Source: Bugulina stolonifera
Lineage: Eukaryota; Bryozoa; Gymnolaemata; Cheilostomatida; Bugulidae
Direction: 5' to 3'
Assembly: GCA_935421135.1 (NCBI GenBank)
Contig: OW285197.1
Location: 10,195,223-10,259,222 of the forward strand
Length of the DNA: 64,000 bases
Every line of letters begins with the position of its first letter. The stretch's first letter is position 1. A model generated the notes under the pieces. That model did no database searches. It saw only the letters and a program-made list of their open reading frames with translations, and was not told the origin of the DNA. This document shows, one piece after another, positions 48,852 to 63,236 of this stretch. A program made the position numbers and the translations under genes.

Positions 48852-51800
48852 ATGCAGGATAGTGAGCATGAGCCGAGAAGGCGCTCATTAATCTCTCAGT
48901 CTGCGGGGGATTCCCAGGAGTCTCAGAAAGCACACAGCGATGAAGACGAGGAATCCGAGTCTAAACCAGCAAGTGTGAGGGCTGCAAGACGATTTCTTGA
49001 ATCTTATTATATGAATCCACTGCAACTCAGAGCTCAAATCATGTTTAGGACAGCAGCAGAAAGTTAGTATATGCTTTAAATATACACTTTTTCAAGTGAA
49101 AACCAATTGTTTGAACTTTGGATGGCTACTATAGAATGCATGACAATGTTTCAGTCTAAACATGGCTTTCACCAGGCCTGTTTTGCTACGATCTTTGCTT
49201 CTTCAGCCACTAGACCTTCAATCACAATTTATTGTAGCATACAGAATGCACACAGAATTAGAGATTTTTAAGCCTACTATTTTAACCACTCCTTTTGGTT
49301 AAGCGGCTAATTTAAAGTGACTAGATTTTGACAGGCAGTCAGCCTGCAAATCAGTCGTTGACGAACAAGTGCTGACCCTAATATAGTTGTCCAATGGACC
49401 TTGACCAACTTTCATTAGTAACTATTGCTACTACTACCAATTTGGTGGACTGACTTCACTACCCCCTACTTACTCTACTACACCTACTGACTACTGATGA
49501 GGGTTACTATTACTAATACTGATGGTACCACTGGTAGTAATTACTGGGCCTGGAGCTACTACTACTACCAGTCTGTATAATCTCCTATATACATGTATAA
49601 TATTACATTCATGTCAAATTCATCAAATGTTGACAATGGTAATATTTCTGCATGCCTTCAACGCCCATCACATACCCACTGTCATAGTGTTTACATCTGG
49701 AAATCAATCTAATACTGTCTGTTGACAATCACCTCTCTAGCTCCTCATTCACCAACGTTGGCCTGCATACCATTATAAACCTACTGAGTGTTAGCTAGTA
49801 GAACCTGTACTACTAGCCAGTGAGATATGTTACATATCTCATAACAGGGAAACATGTGAACATCTGGGAATGTTTGTACAATTGTATCATTGACAGTCAA
49901 GCAACATTCAACTATCAAATAACAGTGTAATAATTGACCTATTAAAATCTAACTATATCTAATCATTGTCAAATGTACTTCAACACAAACACCATCAACA
50001 TGGTCGAAAACATAGCTGACCTTGTTGACAGCAGCGTGTTGGTTCCACTGATGCGTTTTCTATACTCTATTTTTATGGACTGAAAAATGCTCTGTTTTTT
50101 ATCTAATGATTTTCAAGTGAGCCATCCTGGCTCAGGATGCCTTTTGGTGTCATTGGAAACCAACCGTGATATTATTAAATTATTTTTAATGGATATACAT
50201 GTGGGTAGAAGTGTTAGTGTATATTATCTAGACCCAGATCATAATTTGCAATTAGTAATGGGGCAATGAGGGACAAACCAGGAAGATTTATATGGGGTTT
50301 CAAACTAGGAACATTTTATATGGGGTTTCAAACCAGTCCAGTGCAACCCTTTATGGTGGCATACAGTGCAAGTTGTTTGCAATGCATAACATAGCTTATC
50401 ACTATTAACATTGTAATTTATTGTTGTTGTGAAATAAAGCTATTGAAGACATTGTTTTCTTTATTTTTATACTATAATGCAGTTCATTTAAACTTTTCTT
50501 AGCTTATAGTTGGGACTGCATATTTTCCCATTTATCTACTAGTACATAATATAATAGTAGCTAAAAAAATTTGTGCCAACCTTACTGCATATCATACTCA
50601 CACTGCTGCCAATACTTCAGCAGCAAATTGCCCAAACTATAGCAAATTTAGTTATACTATCAAGGGGAGCAATCTAATGGCTAATGTTAGATGTGTGACA
50701 CACTGCCAAGTGCTGTGACCTTATTCAATAAACAAATAAAAATCAGATATCTGGTAAATTGAATAAAATTTAAAAAAAAGGCTCAATAGCACAGAACCTG
50801 TTGTTCGACATCCTATTACACACCAACCATTTGTATTCATACTCAAACTTGTAGGTCTAGTTATGGTGTTTGTTAAGCAGTGCGACTAGCAATAAACTTA
50901 GTAAAATTATGAATCTGTGATCATGTTACGACCAGGACATAAAACTCATGGGCTCCACTTATCTTTATGGTTGTCTAGGTGGACAAGAATACAGTTAAAT
51001 TTGAATCTTCTCTAGTCACGTTTTTACTGTAATGTCCATGCAAATCTAGGCCTTTTTCCATACTTTTTGGTCTTTGAATCTGGTGATCAGATGCGAGTAG
51101 TTGGAAAATTTTTTACTTGATGACCTCAGAGAACCTCAAACGACTTTTACCGACTAACATTTGTGAGCAATACTACTACCAAACTTCAGTCATGATCGCT
51201 GTTCATCTCATTTTTCGTCTGCCCACTGAAAATTTTGCTTTCACACAACATTTGAGTTCCTCCCATGTGACCCGGACAGACATGCTTAACACATAAAATA
51301 GTCCTACATCTCACCCTCATGCTTGTGATGATTTATTTGTTGACTGTTTGAATTGATAGTTCGCATGTAGGCCCTCTGATTAACTACATGTATCTTATAC
51401 AATGTGTGTAGGCCTATTATGAAATGTGAAATTCAACCAAAGTAATGGTATAAAGTTGATACAAGAATTCAATTTTATCAGAAGGCTGACTAGTTTGAAC
51501 TACTGAAGGTTCAAAGGTTTTATCAACCACTTCAATGTTTGATCAACTGTGACTAGAGTGTGACTGAAATGTTATTTACTTCAAACAGTCAAAACGATTA
51601 CTCCATCAAGTAATATTTGTAGTCTGTTGCATGCTCCAGTCACTAGGCAGTCATTTGAATCATTGGCTTTATTTCCTTGAAACTCCGGAACAATCATTCT
51701 CTCAGATATTAAATTACTTGCGTGATCAACAATTATTAGTTCTACTAAAGATGAAATTTTGCTTCTCTTTCCTGTTCAGTCTCTGACAGAAATAGCTAAC

Positions 51801-54800
51801 ATGATTTATGATCCTCCCCATAAAAGAGAAAATACTATTAGACTTCACATTTTATTTAAAACTTGGTTTGTTGGATATAAACTAGATTCCAACCTGATTT
51901 ATTAAGGATTTATATAGATGTCATAGCTTAGCTTTATTATTCTATATGACTTGCATTAACTTCAAACCTTGCCAAGTAGTCAGTAAATCACCTAGTAGGA
52001 GTACCTGATAGACCTACTGGCCATATTTCCAGGTGCATTCACATGACCTGTGTTATACTGGCAAGTTTGAATTGAAATTAAAGTTACATACCTATAACTT
52101 TCAAAATGCTGTGATGTTTTTGTGTACACATATGTATGATTTCAGTACTAGTAAGCTAAATACAACTGGGTATGTAATGTAGACAGGAGAAATTACAATA
52201 AAATTTTAAGCTCGCTTTTACCTGGATTTTTAAATAATTGTATTTCTATTCGTGAAAATAATCAGAATATCGGAATAATATGTGTTTCCTGTACAATGCA
52301 TGTAGATCTAATAATATTGGTGACTAGCTGTACTAGTTTTAACTAATAATTATGCTTTCGGTAAAGTATATTTTTGTATAATTGCTTACTGTATTTTTAG
52401 AACAAGAGCTGTATGAAGCAGGTAAAACTGGGCATGTCAATCTAGTCACTAATTTAAATGGTCAGAGATGGTGATAGTTAGTAACTGGATGTTTGGTAAA
52501 TGTGTAATTTGACTCCCAAGTCTACACCATGGCGTTAAAGTTGAAAAGTAAATGTTTTCCAAATGAAATTTTTGCCAAACTTTCAGTTACGAACTATCAT
52601 CAACAAGGCGTTCCGTTACCCTTCCACATGTTATATGTTTACCTACTAAACTATACTCTCATCTTAGGCTATCATCAGCTCTGTTAACACTTTGTGCTCA
52701 GGTGGTCTTCAACTTGGTTATTGTCTTTCAATGTTCAGCTTCAGTGTTTGAAACTCGCACACTGTGATCTTCTATTTAGAAAAATCCTCTGTTTTACTTC
52801 TTCAAAGATGACTATCTACATCATGTATTTTACACTATTTCAAAGGGTGTTACCCTGGAAGCACCGAGTGAAAATTATGTGGCTCCTTGGGGACTCTGCG
52901 ATTGCCATGTCGCATCACTACGCTATGTTCTAACAACACTCAACTGATCTGCTCTTAAGATTGGGATTTTAAATTCCACAGGCTACTCGATCTGCTTTGT
53001 GGAACTGTTTTTATATTATGGTGCGATACGTCATCATTTTCATTTTGTACCCAAGAGTGATTAATATTCAGTTCACGATCTCTGCTGTGTTGTAGCTGCC
53101 GTGAAGTTAGCAAGGCTGAAACTACGAGAACAGGAAGCTGCCAAGGTAGATAAAGGAACAGCCTCCACACGACGATACGTCAATGTATCAAACAATGCAC
53201 CAAATACTGGTAGAGGTAGTGGTACGGATAGTGGTCGGGCTAGCGGATCTACTGATAGTCAGTCAGGTAAGTGAAGGTTATCTCCCCTGTTTTTATATTT
53301 AGGTTTGATACTTGCCTTTTGATTTCTAATTATTCTTCAAGTTGGCTGTCTGTATATAGAGATTGTTTCAGTTCAATCACTATGGAAGCCTATATATCAT
53401 GTACTCGTACACATCTATAATAGCATGTAACTGTGTGTGCATTGTTGCTGGAGTTATCTCTCCTGTTCCTTCCATTTGACTTACTATCATACTCAGGCTA
53501 TCTGACAGGAGTATATATTGAAAGCAGTTTGAAACTCTATAGTTTGTATTCAGTCAGTACTACTATATTGAAAAGTTGTTTTCTGTAGTTGTCGAAAAAT
53601 CTAAGTGAAGTTATTGAAATTGCAGAATGAAATATCCATCTTTAGTTAAGTTACACACTGAATGTTGGGATGGTGCTGTAAGTAACAGAAGGAAGTGACT
53701 TGTGTTTTCCAGAGTTGTGAGAAAAATCAATTGGACCCGTCAAAATACAACCAATGCTATTACTCATAATCAGTTTCTATACTTACATGTTTGACATGTA
53801 TATGAACCTCGGCATGCTGGCAGCTGAGAGATATCAAACAGGGCTATCCAATCAACATTGGTCTCTACTAGCAAGTAAATCCTGGTTGTAAAATCAGTTT
53901 AGAGGCCTCTAGTCTGTACCTATAAGCGTTCTCTGAGCAACATAGAATATGAGGAACTCTCTGTAAAGGTGCAGATAGATTAGATAAACACTGACACACC
54001 TCAACTAGATAAATAGGCCTAATATCATGATAATACATATCAGAGTATCAGCTTGTACAGTGTATATGTAACATAGACCTATAGTTACAATCTCCTACGT
54101 GATCATTAGGCCTATCTCAGCCTTCCTTCATTGGTGTAGTATAAAGTATAAAGTGCTACCAACTACTATTTGCATAAGGAAATGTTTTGCTGTTTACGTA
54201 TGATAAGGACATTATTATACACTTTACTTCCTTGTCAGCTTTGCCATATTGAAGTGGTCTACTCTTTTATTATGGGCTCTCACTGACCTCCTGTTGTCCT
54301 TTGCTCTTAGACTCAGTTCCTATTTCTTAGCAGCAGAAACAAACAATCTCTGTTATCAACAAAGGTGAAAATTAAAATATTGCAAAAGAGGCTTTTGAAA
54401 GTAAACCATGTTATAGTGGAGCATTTCTTACAAACTAATTCAACGTTTGAGAATTATCTTCCCTTGCTCAACAAAAAATTGACTCACTCCTAATATTGCT
54501 TTTTTCGATCCTCATTATTAAAAATTGGGCTAAGAATAAGGCTATCGCTTGGTTTCAAATCTAAGGTACACAACATATCAAATCTCTCGTATATGCTACT
54601 TTAGGATAATATAATTTATTAAAATAATATAACCATTGGAAATTCGATTTAGTATCATCACAACAATAGCCCATAATGATACAATATTATAAAAGTATAT
54701 AATTATAACATAGCTCACATTGGTATAAATAGTCATTGTTATGTTTTATTCTGGGAGTTAGTAACTATAAAGTAATGTCATGAGAAGACAATTCCGTCTT

Positions 54801-57800
54801 TCTACAAAGTTAATATTTGGGTATAAAAATAAGGAAATAATTAATAATGCAGGTAAATCTATGCTACCCAGTGTTGACATTGATTACTGCAAGAGCTATT
54901 AGTGAGTAATACAATATATATTAGTATTGTATAGACCAGAATATATTGCAAGAGTTATTGGTGAGTAATACAATATTATATGCATGTAAGTATTAAATAG
55001 ACCGGAATATAGGTAATACATGATTGTATATTGGCTTATTTATTCGCAGTTTAAAAATAGTTGAGGAATTCTGCCATGATTATCCAAATATTTTCTCTGG
55101 AACGCGCTGATTGGCTAACTGACATTCACAACTTTTGTTACAGCCCTTCTCATTGGCTGTTAGTTTGGTAAAATCAATCTAATTGGATAAGAGCCAAAGT
55201 AGAATGAGGATATGATGTCACTAATAACTCTATTTATCATGATTATTGTACCATCTAGTTAATAGTAACTATTTATAAGACTCGAAATATTCTCAATGGT
55301 TAGCTGGTTTGACATAATTCAGTTAGAATAAACTGATTGGTTGATGGAGACTGAGGTAAAACTGTATTGAGCTATATTTGAAGGAAAGATAATTTTGCAG
55401 TTTGCATGTAAATGTTACACAGCATACTAAACGGAGGCAACATGCATGTAGATATTGTAAAGTAGGTGTAGATATTGTAAAGTACATGTAGATATTGTAA
55501 AGTACATGTAGATATTGTAAAGTACATGTAGATATTGTAAAGTACATGTAGATATTCAAAATTCTGGTCAAAAATTTGAAGCCTTTTAAAAAGTTCAATA
55601 TTATGATTCTGTCTAAGCAGTACTGTACACTCTCTACACTTCTACAGGGAAATTTAGTATTATATCCATCTTACACCTATTTGTATGTTATGCTAGGGCC
55701 ACACTGACGCGATTTTTTGTGCGAATAGCGAATTTTGGCCAAAGGCGAATTCGCAAATCGCAAATTTTGTACGAATTCGCGCAAAATTAGCGATTTCGCA
55801 CTCGCTGATCTCAATCAGCTAATTCGCAACTCGCTAATTTGTGATTGGCCAATTTTTACTTGTCACGTTACTGTCACGTGTTCAGAGCCACGGATTTTTA
55901 ATAAATCATGAGTTTAAATTATTATATTAAAATATTTATTTTAACTGATGAATAAAATGACTACTTCCGTTTGCAAGAATTGTGTAAAACAAATGAAAGT
56001 AAGAATAAAATAATTATTTTATTTTATTCTATTTTAATTATAATTTTATTTTACATTTTTCGGAGTTCTAGTTCTGCAGTGAATGAGAAACGTGACCGGG
56101 GATAATAATTTTTGATCCCTCATTGGGTGAAATCAATGCGAATTCGCTGATAGCTTTTGCAGTGTGGCACGTTCTAATTTGCGAATTCGCCTTTGGCCAA
56201 AATTCGCTATTCGCACAAAAAATCGCACAAAAAATCGGGTCAGTGTGGCCCTAGCATTAGCCACTGGTTATACTGTGTAGTTATCCTCTCTCTATTTTAG
56301 TTTCTAATACCCTAAAAGCAGATGTATTTTGCGAGAATTTCGCAAGTGACAAACTCGCAAATAATTTCCATCGCAAATAATTTCCATCGCTATTAATATC
56401 TGCTTTCAAACTGATTTAAATAATTTCTGGTTTAAACAGACCATACATGCAGCTATATAGCTATATTATGATACATAGTTGAATATTTTACAAAGCAGCA
56501 AGTATTTGCTATAACATAATTGGTAAGTAGCCTAGAGTAGGAGCTTAATCAGAGGATTTTTTAACAAGCTATGGTAATTACTTTATCTCACAGGTGGGCT
56601 TACTGCACTATATAGGAGTCAGTTGCAGTTTTGTACTGTATGTAAGTGGGGTTTAAATCTGAGTAAACATAGAGCTTAGCTAAGCTTGGTTTTAATGCTG
56701 GAATATGCTTAAAAATCAATTTTGGGACTTAAACAAATTTCGCGATAGGCCAAACTCGCTAAATATTTCTAGCTAAATATTTCTATCGCAAATTGCTCCA
56801 GGATTAGCAAACTCGCGAAACTTTCTTCCGCGAAATATTTCTGCTTTTAGGGTAGTGAATAGAGAGGAGAATAGAGTGGATAACTCCTCGTCGATATGAA
56901 TAACCCTCATTGCCCTGCATTGTACATATACAATTATACATTATACTACTAGCAAAGTGCTTACCTGCGTGATTTGTATTTCCTAAATTCTTGGCAGTAG
57001 CTAGCTTAATGAGCCATAGTATTTCCATCTACATTTGAGTACAGAAATAGAAAAAAATCAATTTGTTTGTCTGCAGCTACTGTTTGGATTTAATTTCTGC
57101 AATGTAATGTTTTACTAACTTTACTTTTAAAAACGAACTTTGGTGACATCATAGATGATTAATCAGGCAGATATAATTATATTATTATGTAACTATATTG
57201 CATGTAATTACATGTCTATTATTATAGCACTCTTTCTGGTTCATTAGTTAGCCCTATATAGTGATGTTAGTGATGTAGAACAGGGTAAAAGAGGTACGTG
57301 GTCACTAAAATGGAACCGTCAAGGCCACATTGACTAGCTTAATATAGAGTTGATAATTATAATAAAATATTGTCGTAACTTATAGCCTACGCAACAAAAA
57401 AATGTCAACCTGTGTTTGACTGTGGAGTTGTCTTCTTTCAAATTAGTATGTAGTTTTTTTACTTTGAGAGAACACAGTCTAGAATTCATAATCACATGAG
57501 CTATAGTGTAGAATAGTTGTTCCTATTGTTCACTGTATATTATTAATCTGCAATTAGGCTACTCACTAAAGACGTACTTGAGTTATCTCCACCTATCTAT
57601 TATTGTTTCTGACTTGGATTGATGGCTTGAATGATTATCGTCTTCTGTATAATTGTTATAATCGTGTGAGAGAAGCCTCCCCATACGCCATCATTTGATG
57701 TTCACTAAGAGGCTCCGTAGAGAGAAGGTGATTCAGAATACTCTACTATCAGCGTCATTTTGTTGTACTTATTCTATTTTTAGAAAATTTAAAGTAAGCT

Positions 57801-60800
57801 TTTTTCCCTTGTCCCCTTTTGTGCCATTTTGTATAGCTTGTTGTCCTAGTTAGCTAAATTACATGTTTGACTTCCTTCTTCAGGCATCAATCTGTCAATA
57901 AGTTTCTGTTGTTGGTGTACTGCTCCCCCTATAATACAGACAATTAGGTCAAGGAAAAAGAGATGGGTGGGTCCAGAGCCATTGAGTAGACCCAATGACT
58001 CTGGGTGGGTCATGTATTGAGGTATGAGGGATTAGTGAGGGATGTAATAGAAGGAAGGATGGAAGAGAAAAGGCACAGAGGGAGAAAGAGAATGATAATG
58101 GTAGATGATGTAAAATATGGAAAACAATATCATAGTTTGAAGAGAGAGGCGGAAGATGGGGAGTTTTGGGGAGGAACATGATGAGGAACCTGCCCAAGGG
58201 CAGACCACACACACATCTATGGGAACTTAGTCAATATTTAACAAGTACATCGTATACATGACATCAGTGTGCATGTGTGTAATACTTTGCTATCTTACTA
58301 GTCTACACATCATATTCACGGAAATACAAACACCTTGAAATAGATACTGAAGTGATAAATAAGATGATGTAAGAATATACTGCAAGCCGTGTACTTCAAT
58401 AGGTTTGTAATGGATACAACATGGGTAAATTATGAAATCATAGTATTCCTCTATCGGATGTGGAATTTATGCAATATGCTAGTGTTATTAAAATCCTAGT
58501 ATATTATAATAGGAATATAGGCCTACACTTATACTACTAAAGCATGAGGTATTTGAGCCTATTGTATTAATTAAATTGCATCACTAAGTTTTCGCATTTG
58601 TAAACAACATTATTGTGGATGTACAAGGGTGTGAGGTTATATAGGGCCAATCTTGAGTAATAAAAGGACTTATCTAAAGGGTATATGATTAAGAGAGGTT
58701 ATAAATCAAATCTGTACTCTGTGATACCCCAATTGACTGACTGACTGCCCACTTTTGTTTATTTGTTAAATTGGAGGCCTACTTCACTACAGCGCTAATG
58801 TATCTTGTTACTCTATTGATAATATGGTTTATCACCCCTTGAAAATCCTTCAAAAATACTGACTCCTGATTGGCCGAATTTGTTCCTTATAGTGGCACAT
58901 ATTGTGCATCACGTATACCACAATTCCATTGCAAACAGTCATGTCATTAATCATAGTTATAACTAAACAGTCATATTGTATTGGGACTACAGCACAGTAA
59001 GGATTACTACTAATTACTCTACTGGATTAGCATCGTGGGTAAATATTAGAATTGATATTTTGATTTCAGATTTCAATTTTTTTAACTCTGTCATAATAGC
59101 TACATTTAACCTATAGCCTAATAGTCAGCAGCCCAACATACCTGCAGAAAGTCTGGTAGTCTGGTGACACGTAGATTGTAGGTAATATTAGTCTAAACTC
59201 TAAACTTTTAAGCATTTCAGCAAAGTTCTTGTATTTGTTGAAGCTGGAAAATATGCACAGACCATGGCTACATAAATAAATTATTATTTTTGTCTCTGTT
59301 GCTAACTAGAGCTACATTGATTAACTTTTAGTAGGCCTATTATTTTTCTTTGAACCAATTAGTCTATAAATGAATGAATTAACTATTTAAATTTGAACAT
59401 AACTACAGTTTTAGCACCTCAAATTGTTCCTCATCTCAGCAGTGCCTCCTGTGTGGGCTCGTCGTTTTCTGTCATTTAATGTTGGAGTTATCTACACATG
59501 TCATGTAGTCACCAATATGAACTCCACAGCTTCCGGTACTGACTATAGTAGCAAAGCGTAACACATAACATGTATATATCTGATTGTTCATTCAGTTTCC
59601 AAGATATAAAATATTTCCTGTTCGTGCTGGCTCGTTCCCACCTTCAAATTCTCCAAATTCTCGTTAGATCATTGCTTTCTTACCTGAGTTTAATAGTTTT
59701 TCTATTGTATGTTAGTAACCAATCAGTTATTGGGATACGAAATAGCCATCCTACAGCAGCCCATCATACTAATGTATTAGTAATCTATTTCTTTCTCGAT
59801 TTCTATTTATGACTCTCAATTTTTTTGAAGTGTTTTCTAGTATTTTATTTGTTTCCTTATTGTTTGGTGTAATTATGGGGTAATAGTTCTTATGTAATCT
59901 ACACTAAATTTTATGCATGAACCTGGGTAGGTTTGTCTTTACCTGATAGTTCTTGTAGCAGTGGCCTGACATATAGTATAGGCCTACATGGACTATTTAG
60001 TGACCTCTCTTCCACTATACAATAGATTCCATTTTGTAAATAGTTTCCGTTTGGTAAACAATAATATTTGTTAGGTAATTAGCTTGTATATTAATGTATA
60101 TATACAATCATTAGTAACCTTGGGAATAGCCATCTCTGATTTTAATTTTACAATGTAGCTACACATGTTTTGTAAAAAGTCAATTTTATTACACTTTGAA
60201 AAATATGATGTGATTCAACCAATGCAATCACTTGACATAAGAGTTATAATTCATTGCACAAATATTTATACTAATTATATTATAGACCTAGGCTAGACCT
60301 AGATCCTAGGCTATACATACTACATGTACATGTAATATATTCAATTTGCGCTCTCATACATTAGTGTGAATTGCATAAATGTATGTAGGCCTCAATCACC
60401 AGTAATGTTACCAGCATGTTGTATTTACTGTGTCGACACACCATATATGGACAAGTAGTAGAAAAATGTCTGTTCAATAGAAATATATTGATGTTGTTAA
60501 CATCATCTATAGGTATTGTATGTAGGAAAATGTTTTATTTTGTGTCAAATTCAATATAGGATCTCGTTTCTAAAGATCTAGTACTCATAGATGGTACGCT
60601 ATGAATAGGTTGATATTAAAATATATGTAGGCCTAGACTATATCTTGTTGTTTTACAAATGGCGGTTCAAAATTAGATATCCTGCGAATAGTTTGGCCAT
60701 CACTTGGGGTCATATCCCAAGTAGAATTTGCAAAAAGTTGCTAATTTAAAATCTAGTGTGCCTATTCAAAAGCTTCAGCGGGTGTTGTATTAATACACCC

Positions 60801-63236
60801 TTAGTGCTATCTGTTTAGTTTGTTAGCTGACGGATTAAACGGCATATTCTACTGACTACTGTACTCTGATATAGCAATTACAATACATACAATACAATTT
60901 TTTTGAGAAGGGAAACTATCTATCATACCATATTTATTTATATAGCAAGTGATAGTGAGGAGATATACACAGAGGTACCGCCCACTTTACCCCCAAAGCA
61001 GGAAGCAGTAGAAGAAATTTATGGTAACGCTGATATTATCAAAAAAACGAGTGAAGAGTCTTCTGTGTCCACAACAGGGGCCAATAAACCAGCCCCCCAA
61101 CCTGAACCATCTGAAAGATTGCAATCTCAGTCTAGCTTTGAGTCTCATCCTCAAGCTGTTTGTCGAGTAGACAAAGAGGAAACCTGTCGGTTGGATATGC
61201 CAGAGGTCAGTAATGTCATAGTTTATCGCTGGGATGTCATAGTTTATCGTTGGGATGTCACTTTGTCTCTGATATATTAAAGGCGGTATTCGTCTTGCTG
61301 AATTGGTAGTAAATGTTTGCAATAGGTAATACAACATTTAGCTTTAATTCACTTTCCTAATGACCATTAGATCCCAGATTGGCAATAGCCTTCCATACTA
61401 ATATTACCAATGTGTCTGTGGGTGTCTCTTTAGAACAGCCCACCAGAGTTTTCTCTACTTCGGAGAGGAAAGGCTAAAATAATCCATAAGGATCATGTCA
61501 AAGGTAAGACAACTCCTAACATATCGTCAGACAGCCTGAGTTCTAAGCTCACCAAAGGTATGTGTGGGTATGTTGGACATTGACTGAACATCTTGGGCTA
61601 CAGTACAAGCCGATGCCGTTACTTATACTTCTGCTGGCAGCGCCTGGAACCCTAATCTGCTGCACTTTGCTGAGAGGGTTACTTTTTGTGGTGGTGCAGT
61701 TATTTTTGCTATCTGTTGTATTCTGATAACATAACAATGATCTCATATTGTTGAAAGCTCTTATTGCCAAGATTTGACCTTAATTAGTCCTTGACCTAGT
61801 CTTAGGTTTGTATGCATTACTCTGACGCTGAGATCTATGTAAATTTCTAGGACTCGTTACTCTACCGAATAAGGAGAAAAGGATGGCATTCATCTACGAC
61901 CGTGGTTCAAAGGGTAATGTTGCCGGAGGATACTCAATAGATTCACAGACTGCCCGGCGGCCATCTTTAGGCAATACAGAGAGATTGTCAACCGATGACC
62001 GTTCAGCGAAGGAAAACATGAGCAGGAGCGAGGAGGTGAGGGAATGTATAGTGTTGGTTCATATCGGCCCCACTATATATGGGCATAGTCCGCTTTACAA
62101 ACTACACATTCGGAAAAAATGTTTATATTCTTCAAAGTGGATAAAATGTTCCGACTCCACACTATAGTTTAGGAACTATCACATGGTACATGATTTGCAA
62201 CTAACAAATTGAAATCCTAGCTTTATAGTGATCAGCTTTCCCAGGTTATATATACAGAATGTTAATTATTTGCCTCCCGTTGAAGAAGTATTCTAACGGA
62301 AAACCTGCTGTTTATCACATGATTTGCTGTAGCCAATCAATGCATTCCTTCTGATTCATAATGCTGACATGCTCTAATGCTCTGCAGTGTATACCAGCCC
62401 TGCGGCGGCAGCAGCAGGATCCTGCTCTCGTCAGAACTAACCAGAAGAGAGGCAAACCTGGCCGTAGGCTTCTTGATGACATATTTTCTGGTAGTTATGA
62501 TAATAACTTTGACTCAACAGTATCGGTACCTATTTTACAGCCAGCTGGACTTCCCAGCTCATATCAAACACAGACAGTAAGTATAAGATTGCTAGCAGTC
62601 TGTTACTACACCATTCATTGGTAAAGTGGATAGATTTGTGAAAATTTTAGAAAATTAAAATACGTGAAAGCATAAAATCAGATTTTTAATAAAATGATGT
62701 GTTCACTGACTGCCATTGTTGTTCACTGAAGCGTTACTCAGTTTTTCTGTGTTTAAATGGATCTTAATAGAAATAATTATTTATACTTTTTCTAATAATT
62801 ATGTAAGCGTGAGTTACATAATATGCAAGTCATTGAGTGATGACAGATATAAACTTCGGTCTTCACTAAATCATTCAATGAATATAAGCAATTACAATAC
62901 AGTAGCAAATCTATTTGGTAAATTGGAATTTAAAACTCAGTGTGACTGTATAACCATGTACATGTATTATTCACGCAAGTTAATAATTGGGCTTATCAAT
63001 TATATATTTTGGCAGCTGTCCCAACATAGATGAGTCATGCATTTTTATATGACTCATCCCTTTGTAAGAATTTGTTTACATGCAATAATTTGACTTTTTC
63101 TAAAAGTTCAATTCCTGGTTTTTCAATTTGTCCTAGAGATTGAAAGGGTATATTTGTATTTTCTATCCACTTTACCAACTTTATTTGTGGCATGGGTGAC
63201 CAATTCTCTATTTCTTTGCAGTGTATAACCAAATAA
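48852..63236 (+). CDS. Gene F: unrecognised scaffold-like protein with SH2/SH3-docking motifs, about 366 aa, 7 exons
   Basis: Exons: 48852-49062, 53096-53266, 60946-61205, 61434-61503, 61851-62035, 62388-62576 and probably 63222-63236. Phases agree throughout. The ATG is supported by an in-frame TAG 12 bases upstream. I recognise no folded domain. Residues 1-45 are acidic and Ser-rich (HSDEDEESES). Residues 46-85 look helical and basic (RAARRFLESYYMNPLQLRAQ, KLARLKLREQEAAK). Residues 100-125 are Gly/Ser-rich. Exon 3 encodes EEIYTEVPPTLPPK and EEIYGN: two acidic-flanked tyrosines, one with the pYxN pattern read by Grb2-type SH2 domains, and a PxxPxK SH3 ligand. Later exons are basic and polar (LLRRGKAKIIHKD, NQKRGKPGRRLLDDIF). 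The last exon is uncertain: 63222-63236 gives CITK-stop and has AATAAA at 63316; an alternative at 63826-63852 gives TACRPACT-stop. Probably a cytoplasmic signalling scaffold. Confidence 0.68.
54889..55008. repeat. Tandem duplication, about 59-bp unit x2
   Basis: GCAAGAGTTATTGGTGAGTA-type sequence followed by ATACAATAT starts at 54889 and again at 54948. It lies in intron 2 of gene F. Confidence 0.8.
55448..55556. repeat. 20-bp minisatellite, five to six copies
   Basis: GATATTGTAA recurs every 20 bases from 55451 (55471, 55491 and onward), with spacers AGTACATGTA. It lies in intron 2 of gene F. Confidence 0.95.
55691..56256. mobile_element. PIF/Harbinger-type MITE (566 bp)
   Basis: The ends are TGCTAGGGCCACACTGAC and GTCAGTGTGGCCCTAGCA, and inversion continues for about 60 bases (GCGAATTTTGGCCAAAGGCG and its complement). 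TTA flanks both sides (55688-55690 and 56257-56259), the 3-bp TWA duplication of this superfamily. There is no transposase. It lies in intron 2 of gene F. Confidence 0.82.
56310..56852. mobile_element. Tc1/mariner-type MITE (543 bp)
   Basis: The ends are CCCTAAAAGCAGA and TCTGCTTTTAGGG with TA on both sides (56308-56309 and 56853-56854). Inner sequence near both ends is rich in TTCGCG/CGCGAAA and AAACTCGC words, also inverted. It lies only 51 bases from the Harbinger-type element. No coding capacity. Confidence 0.8.

Noticed and set aside
57949..58214. Minus-strand frames rich in Pro/Leu/Ser
   Set aside because: They mirror a purine-rich plus-strand tract in intron 2 of gene F, without splice sites or a recognisable protein.
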